Positions 24,098 to 32,998 are shown, counted from the stretch's first letter. The stretch is 64,000 nucleotides of DNA from Cryobacterium sp. PH31-O1 (GCF_030063455.1 NZ_JASITB010000004.1:310001-374000), one strand, 5' to 3'. Numbers and translations: made by a program. The notes: generated by a model from the sequence alone, not told the origin.

Positions 24098-26710
24098 TCA
24101 GCCGGCGACGACGAACAGCCCGCGCGCGCCCTTCTCCGCATCCGACATCACGTGGCTCACGAACGGATAGTTACCGGCTTCCGTAAAGGTGAGCTCGACG
24201 AAGCCGCCCTGGGCTGGTGCCAGCGCGAGCGTCTGCGCCCCGCCCGTTCCGGTACTGCCGCCGTCCTGCAGAAGGTACTCGCCCTCCGAGAACACCGTGT
24301 CGAACTGGCCACCGACCACATGAAAGGAACTGTTCGCATTGGGCCCGGCGTCGAGAACCCAGATGCGCACCGTCTCGCCGACGGTCGCGGTCAGCGGCGC
24401 CGCAAGATACTGGTTGGCGTAGCCGTTGAAGGTGAGCAGGTCAGGCAGCTGCATCTGCACTTTGACCGGGTCGCCTTCCTCGCCCTGCTGGCCAAGATAG
24501 AACTCGGACTGGATCAGCACATATTCCCGCTCGACGGCCCTCAGCCCTGGTGGGTCAATGATGACCGCACCGAACATGCCGTTGGCGATGTGGACCGACA
24601 TGGGCATCGTGGAACAGTGATACATCCAGATTCCCGACCGGGTCGCGGTGAACCGGTAGGTGAGTTCCTCGCCGGGGTCGATGGTCTGCATCGGTTTGTC
24701 CGGGGCGAGAGAACCGGCGTGAAAGTCGAGGGAATGGCCAATCGTTCCCTCGTTAACGAAGGTGACCTCGAAGACGTCGCCGACCGTGCCACGCAGCGTC
24801 GGTCCCGGCGCCGTTCCGTTGTAGGTCCAGAGCATCTGCGTAACGCCCGGCGCCACCTCGGTTTCGGTATTGCTCACGGTCATCGTGCTCGCGTGCACGG
24901 TAGCGGATGCCGCGGGCGCAAGTCGCGCGTCACGCGCGACGAAGTCGTCGCCCGGCACGGCCGTGGGATCGATGTCGGCAGCAGCGGATGCCGACGCATC
25001 GCTCGGCACCGCGTCAGCGTTCGAATCGGCAGCGGCGGTCGACTCCGCACCGATCGCATTCACGGTCAGCAGCATTCCGAGCAGCCGGTGGCCGCCCAGC
25101 GAGCACCAACCACCCAGGTCGGCATCGATGATCCCGACGTCGACGATCGTCGTTGCGTGGGGCTCGACCGAGCCAGAATCCACTCCGTTGTCGAAGACGA
25201 GGTCGTGCAGCATGGTGTCGGCGTTGGTGAGGGTGATCACCAGAGTGTCGCCGACCGGCACATCGATGTTGTCGGGGCTGAACCGGGTGTCGATCATCGT
25301 GATGTCGATGGTTGTCGTATGGCCGGTATCTCCGGAGGTGAGGGTCGTGCCGGCGGGCTCGAGCGCGACGCCGACGGAGAGGGTGAGGGCGAGGACCGCC
25401 ACAGCCGCGATCAACGGGCCGGTGCGAGAATGCGGTTTCGGCGGGGGAACGGCCGCGACATCGCGGACCAGGGGCGGAAGCCCCGCTCCCGGCGGAGTAC
25501 GGGTCTTTCGATTCAGGCGCAGGGCCCGCACCATCAGAACGATGAACGCAGCGAGGGTCGTCAAGATAACCGCCCAGAGCCCGGCGGTGACGAGGTCGAG
25601 CACCGGCAAAAGGGTGAGAATGAGTGCGCCGTTGACGACGCTCACTCGAAACAGCCCGGCACGATCGAGCTCGTGCGCGGTGGCCTTGAACGCTCGCGGT
25701 CCCCCGCCAAGCACGACCGGGATAAGAAAACTCAGCGCACCGATCATGATCTGGCCGCCGAAGCCGACCGCGAAGTACGGCACGAGCGCTTTGAGCCCGG
25801 CCGCGGCATCCGCCCAGCTAACAGCGGTGACGACTACGACGGCGAAACCGACCGCGCACAGCGCGAACCAGGCCAGTGCGGCACTGACACTCCACCCGGC
25901 ATAGCTGACCGCGGGTGAGCTGCGAAGATGACCGGCCAACTCCCGCCCCACCCGAGCGAAGCCGACCAGGTAGATCAGCACACCGGCCGCGGTGATGATT
26001 CGGGAGTCCGCGTAGGAGCCGGCACCCAGAACCACCAGTCCGGCCAGAAGAAGCGGCAGGGTAGCCCGGGAGGCCGCCTGGGTGGTCGACAGTACTCGGG
26101 AGTGCAGAACGGTCGGGAGCAGCAGGGCGACGGTTCCGATGACGGTCAGACCGACCCAGCCGAGCAGGTTTAACCCGATGTGCGCGATGTAGAGCCGCTC
26201 GTAGTAGTCACCCGCTGCCGTACTGCCGGGATGGGCCATCAAAACTCCGAGGGTGACACCGACCACGAGGCATCCGGCCGACGCAATGTAGTACCGCACC
26301 AGTGGCGCGAACCGGGCCGGGAGTGCGCCGCGCAGCTGTCGCACGAGAATCGTGGCGTGCACGACCGCGTTGAGCCCGACCAGGATTCCCCCGGTGAGTA
26401 CAACGTGCAACCAGACCCCGGTCATTCCGATCATCACCAGCGCCGCACCGACCGTGTGAACGGTCAGTCGAACACCGAGCCAGTATCGGCCGCCGGGGGC
26501 GGTGTTCTTCAGCAGGCTGTCGGCGAAGTGCTGACTCCAGACCAGGATGGCCGTCGAGAGCGCGCCGAGCAGCAGCAGGTGCACCATGAGCCAGGGCCCG
26601 AACGACGATGCCCGATAGAGAACGACGCTGACAATCCCCAGGGTCAGCCAAGCGGGCACGAGCATGCCGGTGACCTGATGCCACAGCCGGCGTTTAAGGC
26701 TGGGTTTCAT
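24098..26710 (-). CDS. nirK: Copper nitrite reductase fused to a membrane domain and an extra cupredoxin (870 aa)
   Basis: Three-part protein. Residues 1-400 form about ten membrane helices. A cupredoxin domain follows, with a blue-copper ligand set (HDLVFDNG ... WCSLGGHRLLGM). The last 270 residues match two-domain NirK. Type 1 copper ligands: His659, Cys699, His707, Met712. Type 2 copper ligands: His664, His698, His853; catalytic Asp662 and His797 are also present (HSLDFHAG, YHCSTMPMSVH, SSFHVVGG, FVSHVMSD). It should reduce nitrite to nitric oxide outside the membrane. The extra cupredoxin may pass electrons from the membrane domain. Such fusions are known in actinobacteria. The DUF2249 gene upstream is a typical denitrification partner. 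Confidence 0.82.
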   Translation of the reverse strand: MKPSLKRRLWHQVTGMLVPAWLTLGIVSVVLYRASSFGPWLMVHLLLLGALSTAILVWSQHFADSLLKNTAPGGRYWLGVRLTVHTVGAALVMIGMTGVWLHVVLTGGILVGLNAVVHATILVRQLRGALPARFAPLVRYYIASAGCLVVGVTLGVLMAHPGSTAAGDYYERLYIAHIGLNLLGWVGLTVIGTVALLLPTVLHSRVLSTTQAASRATLPLLLAGLVVLGAGSYADSRIITAAGVLIYLVGFARVGRELAGHLRSSPAVSYAGWSVSAALAWFALCAVGFAVVVVTAVSWADAAAGLKALVPYFAVGFGGQIMIGALSFLIPVVLGGGPRAFKATAHELDRAGLFRVSVVNGALILTLLPVLDLVTAGLWAVILTTLAAFIVLMVRALRLNRKTRTPPGAGLPPLVRDVAAVPPPKPHSRTGPLIAAVAVLALTLSVGVALEPAGTTLTSGDTGHTTTIDITMIDTRFSPDNIDVPVGDTLVITLTNADTMLHDLVFDNGVDSGSVEPHATTIVDVGIIDADLGGWCSLGGHRLLGMLLTVNAIGAESTAAADSNADAVPSDASASAAADIDPTAVPGDDFVARDARLAPAASATVHASTMTVSNTETEVAPGVTQMLWTYNGTAPGPTLRGTVGDVFEVTFVNEGTIGHSLDFHAGSLAPDKPMQTIDPGEELTYRFTATRSGIWMYHCSTMPMSVHIANGMFGAVIIDPPGLRAVEREYVLIQSEFYLGQQGEEGDPVKVQMQLPDLLTFNGYANQYLAAPLTATVGETVRIWVLDAGPNANSSFHVVGGQFDTVFSEGEYLLQDGGSTGTGGAQTLALAPAQGGFVELTFTEAGNYPFVSHVMSDAEKGARGLFVVAG

Positions 26711-26719
26711 GACGGACAG

Positions 26720-27040
26720 CTAGGCGATACGGGTCAGGCGCAGGGCCCACACATCGGGACCACTCTCCAGGTAGCTGATGCTGAACGTGTTCGGGTGGTT
26801 TCGTTCGAGCTGGGCCAGCAGCGGAAGAGGGTTGTGCGATGCCATCAGGTCAAGCGATATTCCGGGCTGAATTGCCTCCAGCGCGCCGAAGATCGCGGCG
26901 TGACGAATCGCGTGCGGGATGGTGCGGCTGTCCAAGACGATCGATTCACTGTCATCGTGACCGCAGGTACATGTCGCCCCAGCGGGTTCGTGGGCGTGTG
27001 CGCTCGGCCCGGCAGCAATAAGGATCGGTTCGGCGGTCAT
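26720..27040 (-). CDS. DUF2249 domain protein (106 aa)
   Basis: Contains the DUF2249 pattern: LDSRTIPHAIRHAAIFGALE, then MASHNPLPLLAQLERNHP and a final beta-hairpin (VWALRLTRIA). A short His/Cys-containing N-terminus (HAHEPAGATCTCGHD) could bind metal. DUF2249 proteins often sit in nitrite and nitric oxide gene clusters. It lies 9 bases before nirK on the same strand, so the two form an operon. Molecular role unknown. Confidence 0.75.
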   Translation of the reverse strand: MTAEPILIAAGPSAHAHEPAGATCTCGHDDSESIVLDSRTIPHAIRHAAIFGALEAIQPGISLDLMASHNPLPLLAQLERNHPNTFSISYLESGPDVWALRLTRIA

Positions 27041-27075
27041 GGTATCTCCTCGGATCGGTGTGCACTCCTATTTTA

Positions 27076-27102
27076 GAGTATAGATTTCCGTTTAATATAC
27101 TC
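27076..27102. promoter_or_regulatory. AT-rich inverted repeat upstream of the nirK operon
   Basis: GAGTATA (27,076-27,082) and TATACTC (27,096-27,102) form a perfect 7-base inverted repeat with a 13-base spacer, in the AT-rich region 36-62 bases upstream of the DUF2249 start. Position and shape suit an operator for a regulator responding to nitric oxide or oxygen; the regulator cannot be named. Confidence 0.45.
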
Positions 27103-27190
27103 ACCCTCCGCGAGAGCGGAAAACCAGGATCTGGGTACTGTGGTTGGCGAATGGCGCAACAGCGCCACAACGCATCCAGAAGGAGCAGGC

Positions 27191-27673
27191 ATGAGTGACC
27201 CCAACGATGTCCAGAAGGTAGCGAAACTGGTCAAAGAATTTCGTTTCGCCATGCTCACCACCACCGGCCCGGGCGACAAACTGGTGGCTCGCCCGATGAC
27301 CGTGCAGGAGGCAGAGTTCGACGGCGACCTGTGGTTCATCGCCGCTCGAAATTCGCACACCGTCACAGAGCTAACGTCAGACCCGATCGTGGGGGTTTCT
27401 TTTGCGTCCAACGACACCTGGGTCTCCCTCTCCGGAACCGCAGAAGTCGTCGAAGATTCCCAGAAAATCGGTCAACTGTGGAACCAATGGGTCGAAGCGT
27501 GGTTCCCCGAGGGACCCGACGACCCCAACACTGTGCTCATAAAATTCACCGCGGACAGCGCTGAATATTGGGACTCCCCCGGCGGGCGTATTGCCTCGGT
27601 GATCAGTCTCGTCAAGGCAAAGGTCACCGGCCAGCCCTTCGACGGAGGCGACAACAGCAAGGTCGAACTTTAG
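27191..27673 (+). CDS. Pyridoxamine 5'-phosphate oxidase-like flavin-binding protein (160 aa)
   Basis: Split-barrel PNPOx-like protein, close in style to general stress protein 26: FRFAMLTTTGPGDKLVARPM, GDLWFIAARNS, VSFASNDTWVSLSGTAEVV. Likely binds FMN or F420 and reduces a small substrate, or acts in stress protection. The start at ATG 27,191 has a good AGGAG six bases upstream; the longer frame from 27,140 has none. Divergent from the nirK operon. Confidence 0.75.
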   Translation: MSDPNDVQKVAKLVKEFRFAMLTTTGPGDKLVARPMTVQEAEFDGDLWFIAARNSHTVTELTSDPIVGVSFASNDTWVSLSGTAEVVEDSQKIGQLWNQWVEAWFPEGPDDPNTVLIKFTADSAEYWDSPGGRIASVISLVKAKVTGQPFDGGDNSKVEL

Positions 27674-27682
27674 AAGGCTCGA

Positions 27683-27715
27683 GTGTCGGGCGACAGCGCT
27701 GCCGCCGCCCGACAC
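27683..27715. terminator. Bidirectional terminator between convergent genes
   Basis: GTGTCGGGCG and CGCCCGACAC pair as a 10-bp stem around a GC-rich 13-base loop, 10 bases after the PNPOx-like gene and 7 bases after the stop of the MMPL gene. T-runs are weak, but the position is right for both genes. Confidence 0.6.
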
Positions 27716-27721
27716 GCTCTT

Positions 27722-30250
27722 CTAACCGATCGACGTCGTGACGCGCTCGGGCTTGCTCGGCAGGTGCGCCGGGTGCGACCGCTCGAGCGACGCACCCTCC
27801 ACATCCACGTTGGGCAGGATGCGATCGAGCCACTTCGGCAGCCACCAGGCCGCGTCCCCGAGCAAGTGCATCACGGCCGGGATGATCAGCAGCCGCACCA
27901 CGAACGCGTCGAGCAGTACACCACCGGCGAGCCCGAAACCGATCGACTGGATCATCACCGAGTTCGAGAAGATGAAACCGGAGAAGACCGACGCCATAAT
28001 GAGCGCGGCAGCGATGACCACGGTACGCCCGGCGTGCACCCCGCGCTGCACGGCGAGGCGCGCCGAAGCGCCGTGCACGTACGACTCGCGCATTCCGCTC
28101 ACCAGGAACAACTGGTAATCCATCGCCAGTCCGAACAGCACACCCACGACGAGAATGGGCAGGAAGCTCAGGATCGGCCCCGGATCGTGAATGCCGAACA
28201 CTGCCCCGAGCCAGCCCCACTGGAAGACCGCCGTGATCGCTCCAAAGGATGCGAAAAGCGACAAGACGAAGCCCAGGGTTGCGGTGATCGGCACCAGTAT
28301 CGAGCGGAACACGAAGATCAAAATGATCAACGAGAGCCCAACGACAACGAGAAGGTATAGCGGGAGCGCGGCGGCGAGTTTTTCACTCACGTCGATGTTT
28401 CCGGATGCATTCCCGGCGACACCGAGGGAGGTGACACCGTCGAGGTTGAGGCTACGGAGGTCGCGCACCAGCTGCTCGGTCGATTCGCTGTTCGGCCCCT
28501 CTGCGGGAACGACCTGGAAAGCGAGAAGCAGATCATCGTCGGATGCACCGATCGGCGCGACGGCGACGACGTCATTCTCCGCTCGGAGTGCGGCGCCGAT
28601 GCGCACCTGCTCGGCGAGCAGGTCGTCCTGCGTGATGGCTGTCTCAAGATCCGCGACGACGAGCAGCGGGCCGTTTACGCCGGCCCCGAATTTGTCGTCC
28701 GCCAGTTTGTACGCGTTGTAAGCGCTCGAACCCAGCGGTTCGGACGAGCCCGCGGGGAGTCCGAGGCGCATCGAGAGCGCGGGGATGGCCACAATGAGCA
28801 GCACGACGATGCCCACGACCACCGTGACGACGGCCCGCGCGGTGTTCATCGGCCTGACCGGCACTCGGGCAGAATTGCTGGCGTGGCCAACCTTGGCGCG
28901 GGCCTTCTTCGTGAGAATCTTTGTGCCGACCAGGCCCAGCACTGCCGGCGTCAGCGTGATCGCAATGAGAATCGCGACGAAGACGCAGACAGCACCGACC
29001 GTGCCCATGAGCCCGAGAAAGGGGATGCCGGTGAGGTTGAGGGCGAGCAGGGCGATGAGCACGGTGGCACCCGCGAACACGACCGCATTTCCGGACGTGC
29101 CGTTGGCCAGTCCGATCGACTCCTGCAGGGGCAGACCACGACTCAGCTGGGTGCGATGCCGGTTGAGAATGAACAGCGAATAGTCGATGCCGACAGCCAG
29201 TCCGAGCATCACTCCGAGGACCGGGGTGACGGAGAGCATCTCGACGGATCCGGACAGTGCAAGGGAAGCGAGCACACCGACGCCCACGCCGATCAGCGCG
29301 TTCAACAACGGCAGCCCCGCGCCGATCAGTGTTCCCAGCATGACCCACAGCACGATGGCCGCAACGATCACGCCGCCGATCTCACCCGGGCCGAGGATCT
29401 CGGGAATGCTGGAGGCAATGTCATTGGAGACTTCAGCCGTGACGCCGTCGATCCCGGCGTCGTTCATCTCTGCGACAACGACTTCCTTCGACTCGGCCGG
29501 CACCAAGTTGAGCGACGTGTCGAACTGCACGCTCGCAACAGCGGTGGTCCCGTCGGACGATACCTGACGGATGCCCGCGGCCAGGTCGAGCAGGTCGGCG
29601 CCCTGTTCCAGCGTGGTGCTCTGGGTTTCGAGTTCGGTGCGACTCGCGTCGAGAGTGGCCTGCTGCGCGGCAATCGCCGTCAGACCCGCGTCGAGCTGGG
29701 CTTGCTGCGCATCGAGGGTCGGCTGAGCGGCGGCGAGTTGCCCCGCGGCCTCGGCCTGCGTGCGGCTGGCGTCGAGCTGCGCCTGCCCGGCCGTGGCCTG
29801 GGCCGTGGCCACGTCGATCTGAGCCTGCCCGTCATTGAGCTGGGCCGTTGCGTCGGCGATCGTCTGGCGGCCGTCCACAACCTGCCGGGACTGATCATCG
29901 ATCTGAGCCTGGGTATCGAAGGGGTTCGTCGCCGATTTCACACTGTCGAGGTCGACCGTGCGGGCTAGTAGGTCACCGATTGCCGTCTTTTGTGCGGCGG
30001 TGAAGGTGGAGTCATCCGTTGTGGTGAAGATAACCGTGCCACGCCCACCGCTGGCCGAGGGGAACTTCGCCGCGAGCTCGTCGCTGACTTTCTGGGTAGC
30101 GGTGCCCGGGATACTGACGGACGAGGTGAGTGTTCCGCCGAAGACAGCGAAGGCACCGACCGCGAGGCCAAGAATGACCATCCAGGCGACGATAACCGGC
30201 CACGCTCGGCGGGCGGAGAACCGCCCGAGACGGTAGAGAAGGGAAGCCAT
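27722..30250 (-). CDS. MMPL/RND family transporter (842 aa)
   Basis: Large exporter of the MMPL type with two repeats of about six membrane helices. An N-terminal helix (residues 17-38) leads to an extracytoplasmic loop that contains a striking A/Q/D-rich repeat region (about residues 115-220; blocks such as QAQLDASRTQAEAAGQ and QQAQLDAGLTAIAAQQ), likely a coiled coil. FSGFIFSNSVMIQSIGFGLA and GIDYSLFILNRHR are typical family segments. The start at ATG 30,250 begins MASLLYRLG. A TetR gene lies upstream on the same strand and probably controls it. The substrate may be a lipid, drug or glycolipid. Confidence 0.85.
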   Translation of the reverse strand: MASLLYRLGRFSARRAWPVIVAWMVILGLAVGAFAVFGGTLTSSVSIPGTATQKVSDELAAKFPSASGGRGTVIFTTTDDSTFTAAQKTAIGDLLARTVDLDSVKSATNPFDTQAQIDDQSRQVVDGRQTIADATAQLNDGQAQIDVATAQATAGQAQLDASRTQAEAAGQLAAAQPTLDAQQAQLDAGLTAIAAQQATLDASRTELETQSTTLEQGADLLDLAAGIRQVSSDGTTAVASVQFDTSLNLVPAESKEVVVAEMNDAGIDGVTAEVSNDIASSIPEILGPGEIGGVIVAAIVLWVMLGTLIGAGLPLLNALIGVGVGVLASLALSGSVEMLSVTPVLGVMLGLAVGIDYSLFILNRHRTQLSRGLPLQESIGLANGTSGNAVVFAGATVLIALLALNLTGIPFLGLMGTVGAVCVFVAILIAITLTPAVLGLVGTKILTKKARAKVGHASNSARVPVRPMNTARAVVTVVVGIVVLLIVAIPALSMRLGLPAGSSEPLGSSAYNAYKLADDKFGAGVNGPLLVVADLETAITQDDLLAEQVRIGAALRAENDVVAVAPIGASDDDLLLAFQVVPAEGPNSESTEQLVRDLRSLNLDGVTSLGVAGNASGNIDVSEKLAAALPLYLLVVVGLSLIILIFVFRSILVPITATLGFVLSLFASFGAITAVFQWGWLGAVFGIHDPGPILSFLPILVVGVLFGLAMDYQLFLVSGMRESYVHGASARLAVQRGVHAGRTVVIAAALIMASVFSGFIFSNSVMIQSIGFGLAGGVLLDAFVVRLLIIPAVMHLLGDAAWWLPKWLDRILPNVDVEGASLERSHPAHLPSKPERVTTSIG

Positions 30251-30351
30251 AGTTCTCAGGTACTTTCTGCGTGTCGGGTGTGGTCGGGTGACCGAGGTGG
30301 CGTCTCGCATCGCGTCGTCGGAATCGAGGCGCCAGATCGAAAGGAGCCGGC

Positions 30352-30996
30352 TCAGTTGGGCGGCGCGTAGCCGGTGCGGATGGTGGCAATGAGGCGGTCG
30401 AGTAGTTCGTTCCACACTCTGCGTGAGGACGAATCGAGCGCCCCGCCGGTGCGGGCCAGCCAATGACCAGACACCACGGCGATGCCGTTCATCACCGAGC
30501 TCACCAGGATCGCAACCTCGAATTCGTCAATCGCGCGCGTGCGTTCGGCTATCTCGGTCGAGAGCTGTTCGGTGGTGCGGGTGAAGACGTCGCTGATGCT
30601 GTGCCGTGAACGACCGTCCTCGCCCTCGACGGTGAGCACTCCGGCGAGGTAGGCGACCACGGGCGGCAGGTCGATATTGCGCAGCGCCGCACTGAGCTCG
30701 TCGAACAGTCCGTTGCGACTACCGTCACCAGCAGGAGTGGATGCCGTCGCCGCACGAAATTCATCAACGGTGGCGGTGAGCACTTGGGTGCAGGTGGTCA
30801 TGATCACGTCGTCGAGCGATGAGAAATGGTTGAAGACCGTGCGCCGAGAGACGTCGGCACGCTCAGCGAGTTCGTCGACGCTGAACTGCGGCTTGCCTCG
30901 TTCGCGGATGAGTGCTGCGGCGGCATCCAGAATGGCCTGGCGGTACCGAGCCTTGAGTTCGGAGCGGCGATCAGGGGCGATGCTGGACGTTGTCAC
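30352..30996 (-). CDS. TetR family regulator (214 aa)
   Basis: N-terminal TetR helix-turn-helix (AILDAAAALIRERGKPQFSV, ELAERADVSRRTVFNHFSS) and a C-terminal helical ligand domain. It lies 101 bases upstream of the MMPL transporter on the same strand, so it is likely a ligand-sensing repressor of that exporter and of itself. A short inverted repeat just upstream (31,010-31,023) may be its operator. Confidence 0.85.
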   Translation of the reverse strand: MTTSSIAPDRRSELKARYRQAILDAAAALIRERGKPQFSVDELAERADVSRRTVFNHFSSLDDVIMTTCTQVLTATVDEFRAATASTPAGDGSRNGLFDELSAALRNIDLPPVVAYLAGVLTVEGEDGRSRHSISDVFTRTTEQLSTEIAERTRAIDEFEVAILVSSVMNGIAVVSGHWLARTGGALDSSSRRVWNELLDRLIATIRTGYAPPN

Positions 30997-31304
30997 CTGC
31001 CTACACTAAGTGCATCGACGCACAAAGTGCAAGAACCCCTTCGCTTGAGCCCAGCGCTAGTCGCGAACGGATGCTCATGCGCCCGTTTGCCTCTGATGCC
31101 CGCCATCTCATTGATGTGGCCGATCGCCAACCCGGCATCGACGTTGAGGACGCCCAAGTCGTTGATGACGACGCCCAGGCGCGCGCCCGGGGCGCCCAGT
31201 AAGTGATTGAGCACCGTGGTCTTGCCGGCGCCAAGGTGGCCCGTGAGGGCGATCACCGGAACTTGCCGCACAGCGGATGCCTCTCCTTCGTTCGGTCGTG
31301 CCAC
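30993..31304 (-). pseudogene. Truncated CobW-type GTPase, N-terminal fragment
   Basis: The first 70 codons read like the start of a CobW/COG0523 metal-chaperone GTPase: VPVIALTGHLGAGKTTVLNH (P-loop) and GVVINDLGVLNVDAGLAIG. Homology stops near 31,095, and the rest of the frame is unrelated; the zinc-binding CxCC motif and the GTPase motifs NKxD are gone. It begins 21 bases after the small Fe-S protein gene and was probably the third gene of that zinc operon before a deletion fused it to the TetR flank. Confidence 0.65.
31010..31023. promoter_or_regulatory. Possible TetR operator
   Basis: GTGC (31,010-31,013) and GCAC (31,020-31,023) form a short inverted repeat, and GTGC recurs once more at 31,027. 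It sits 14 bases upstream of the TetR start. Short arms make this tentative. Confidence 0.3.
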
Positions 31305-31325
31305 TGGCGGTGCAGCCGGCTCTGC

Positions 31326-31751
31326 CTAACGCTTACTACGGTGCGTCAGGATGGGTTTGCCGATGCCGAGGACGGCGTCCTGCAGCGTGAGGGGTACGTC
31401 GTTGGCCGGCATTTCGCCTGGCAGCGGTCCGCCGGAGCGAATCCACCCGAGGAGCGCGTCCAGGATTGCGGGCCGGTCCACGCCACCCAGCCAGACGGAT
31501 GGTCCGGTCGTGCCGGTGACTCCGTCGCGGCGGGCAACAGCGGCGACTGCCCCGTTAGCGCAGGCTCCCAGGCAGGGTGCGGACACGAGCACGGCGCCGC
31601 GGCCGCTCACAATCGTGGTGCGCACTCTGTCGGTGCCGGTCTGGTCATCGGCCAGCCGGTGCAGAGCCTCGCAGCGGTGTCCTGCGCAGAGAGCGACGAG
31701 TGGGCCGCTCGCGCCGGGAACGGTCGAGGTGTGAGTGCGGGGGCTGGTCAT
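31326..31751 (-). CDS. Small (2Fe-2S)/thioredoxin-fold ferredoxin-like protein (141 aa)
   Basis: Four cysteines spaced as in thioredoxin-like [2Fe-2S] proteins: CAGHRCEAL near residue 22 and APCLGACANGAVAAV near 58. Such short proteins occur next to CobW genes in actinobacterial zinc-starvation loci. Starts at ATG 31,751, 45 bases downstream of the CobW gene on the same strand. Its role may be electron transfer or metal handling; not established. Confidence 0.6.
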   Translation of the reverse strand: MTSPRTHTSTVPGASGPLVALCAGHRCEALHRLADDQTGTDRVRTTIVSGRGAVLVSAPCLGACANGAVAAVARRDGVTGTTGPSVWLGGVDRPAILDALLGWIRSGGPLPGEMPANDVPLTLQDAVLGIGKPILTHRSKR

Positions 31752-31796
31752 AGTTGCCTCTCTTGAAGTGCGTTGCGGACGCTGGGCGGTGCCGGT

Positions 31797-32828
31797 TCAG
31801 TCTTCATCCCGCTCGAGGTCCCAGGCCGGGAACGGGTCGGTCAGGCTCCGCCACTCGAAGGGACCGCCGATGAATTCGCGATCGTCGAGTAAGCACGCGT
31901 CGAGGTTCGCCGTGAGTCTGACGCCGTCGAGGTTTCGGCCAAAGAAAGCGATCTCCTGGCCCCAGGGTGATTCGGGGTCATGGCTGCCCATGCTGGTGGG
32001 CTCGAACGCGATCGTGGGACCGGCGCTGTTCCACGACCCGACGACGTGCGGGCGCGACGCCAGTCTGAACAGTCCGCGGGAGCGGAGAATCTCACCGGAC
32101 TCGGTGGACGTGTCGCTGAGGAAGCTGGCGAGGCGGCCCGGGTGAAACGGACGGGGATCCCGGTAAACGACGCAGCCGAGACCGGTGCGGCCTGAAGCCA
32201 ACAGCCCCTCGCCGTTCAGCTGCCGGATCCAGCCGGGGCTCTGCTGCAGCCAGGTCAGCATGTCCTCCCGGGGTGGCAACCACGCACTGACCGAGCTGTG
32301 CCCGTGACGGGCGAAGACGACTTGGCAGGACGGGTTGAGTAGTCTCACGAAGTCGCGCAGATCCGCGCAGTCGGCGGCGGTGGAGAGGTCAGTCTTGTTG
32401 ATCATCACCACGCTGGCCCACTCGATCTGTTGCACGAGGGCGTCGGCCACCGTGCGGTCGTGCTCACCGTGGGCCGCGCAGGGAACCGGGGGTTCTGGCG
32501 CAAGTTTTTCGCTGCGTATATCCCGCCAGAAGCTGGACGCATCGAGCACGCTGACGAAATTTCCCAGACGGATGGTGCCGGAGTGTGGCACCAGGTCGCC
32601 GCCGGCGGCCATGACCGAGACGGCAACCTCGAGCGGCACGGCGGACGGGTGGATCTCCAGCATGATCTCGCTCCGAGTGCCGGTGCCTGCGATGGCGCCG
32701 CTCACGGCTCCCCGATCGGCGCCGTCCAGGCTGATGCTCGTTCGGCCGCTCGCGCGGGCGATGGAGGACTTGCCGGAGCCGGCGAGGCCGCTCACGAGGT
32801 TCACGGTGAGGAATACAGGCGATGTCAT
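31797..32828 (-). CDS. CobW/COG0523 family GTPase, probable zinc chaperone (343 aa)
   Basis: P-loop near the N-terminus (LVSGLAGSGKSS), ASVVMINKTDLS (NKxD) and a C-terminal CobW_C domain (PRPFHPGRLASFL, GLFRLASRPHVVGSWN). The classic CxCC zinc site is not obvious, so this is a diverged member. COG0523 GTPases of this group deliver zinc to target enzymes when zinc is scarce and are usually Zur-controlled; a Zur-like box lies 15 bases upstream. Divergent from the L36 gene, an arrangement typical of actinobacterial Zur regulons. Confidence 0.78.
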   Translation of the reverse strand: MTSPVFLTVNLVSGLAGSGKSSIARASGRTSISLDGADRGAVSGAIAGTGTRSEIMLEIHPSAVPLEVAVSVMAAGGDLVPHSGTIRLGNFVSVLDASSFWRDIRSEKLAPEPPVPCAAHGEHDRTVADALVQQIEWASVVMINKTDLSTAADCADLRDFVRLLNPSCQVVFARHGHSSVSAWLPPREDMLTWLQQSPGWIRQLNGEGLLASGRTGLGCVVYRDPRPFHPGRLASFLSDTSTESGEILRSRGLFRLASRPHVVGSWNSAGPTIAFEPTSMGSHDPESPWGQEIAFFGRNLDGVRLTANLDACLLDDREFIGGPFEWRSLTDPFPAWDLERDED

Positions 32829-32843
32829 GCCTGCTATCCTAAT

Positions 32844-32858
32844 TGATATTCATTCTCA
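32844..32858. promoter_or_regulatory. Zur-like box between cobW and rpmJ
   Basis: TGATATTCATTCTCA, an imperfect palindrome close to the actinobacterial Zur consensus (TGAtAAtgATTaTCA). It lies between divergent genes that are standard Zur targets: a CobW GTPase and a cysteine-free L36. Two more matches occur at 36,335 and 47,355. Confidence 0.65.
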
Positions 32859-32875
32859 ATACGGAAGAAGTGGTC

Positions 32876-32998
32876 ATGAAGGTACGCAATTCGCTCAAGG
32901 CGCTCAAGAAGCTCCCCGGCGCCCAAATCGTGCACCGGCGCGGCCGGGTGTTCGTGATCAATAAGAAGAACCCGCGTCTGAAAGCCCGCCAGGGCTAA
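32876..32998 (+). CDS. rpmJ: Ribosomal protein L36, zinc-independent paralogue (40 aa)
   Basis: [20 protein letters not shown] followed by [20 protein letters not shown] is a clear bL36. It lacks the cysteines and histidine of the zinc-ribbon form, so it is the 'C-minus' paralogue that replaces the zinc protein when zinc is limiting. A GGAAGAAG ribosome-binding site precedes ATG 32,876, and a Zur-like box lies 17 bases upstream of the start. Standalone copy outside the spc operon, as expected for a Zur-regulated L36. Confidence 0.92.
   Translation: MKVRNSLKALKKLPGAQIVHRRGRVFVINKKNPRLKARQG

Noticed and set aside
24152-25918. 588-residue open frame on the plus strand
   Set aside because: It is antisense to nirK, which has full catalytic motifs; the frame is Arg/Gly/His-rich and arises from high GC content.
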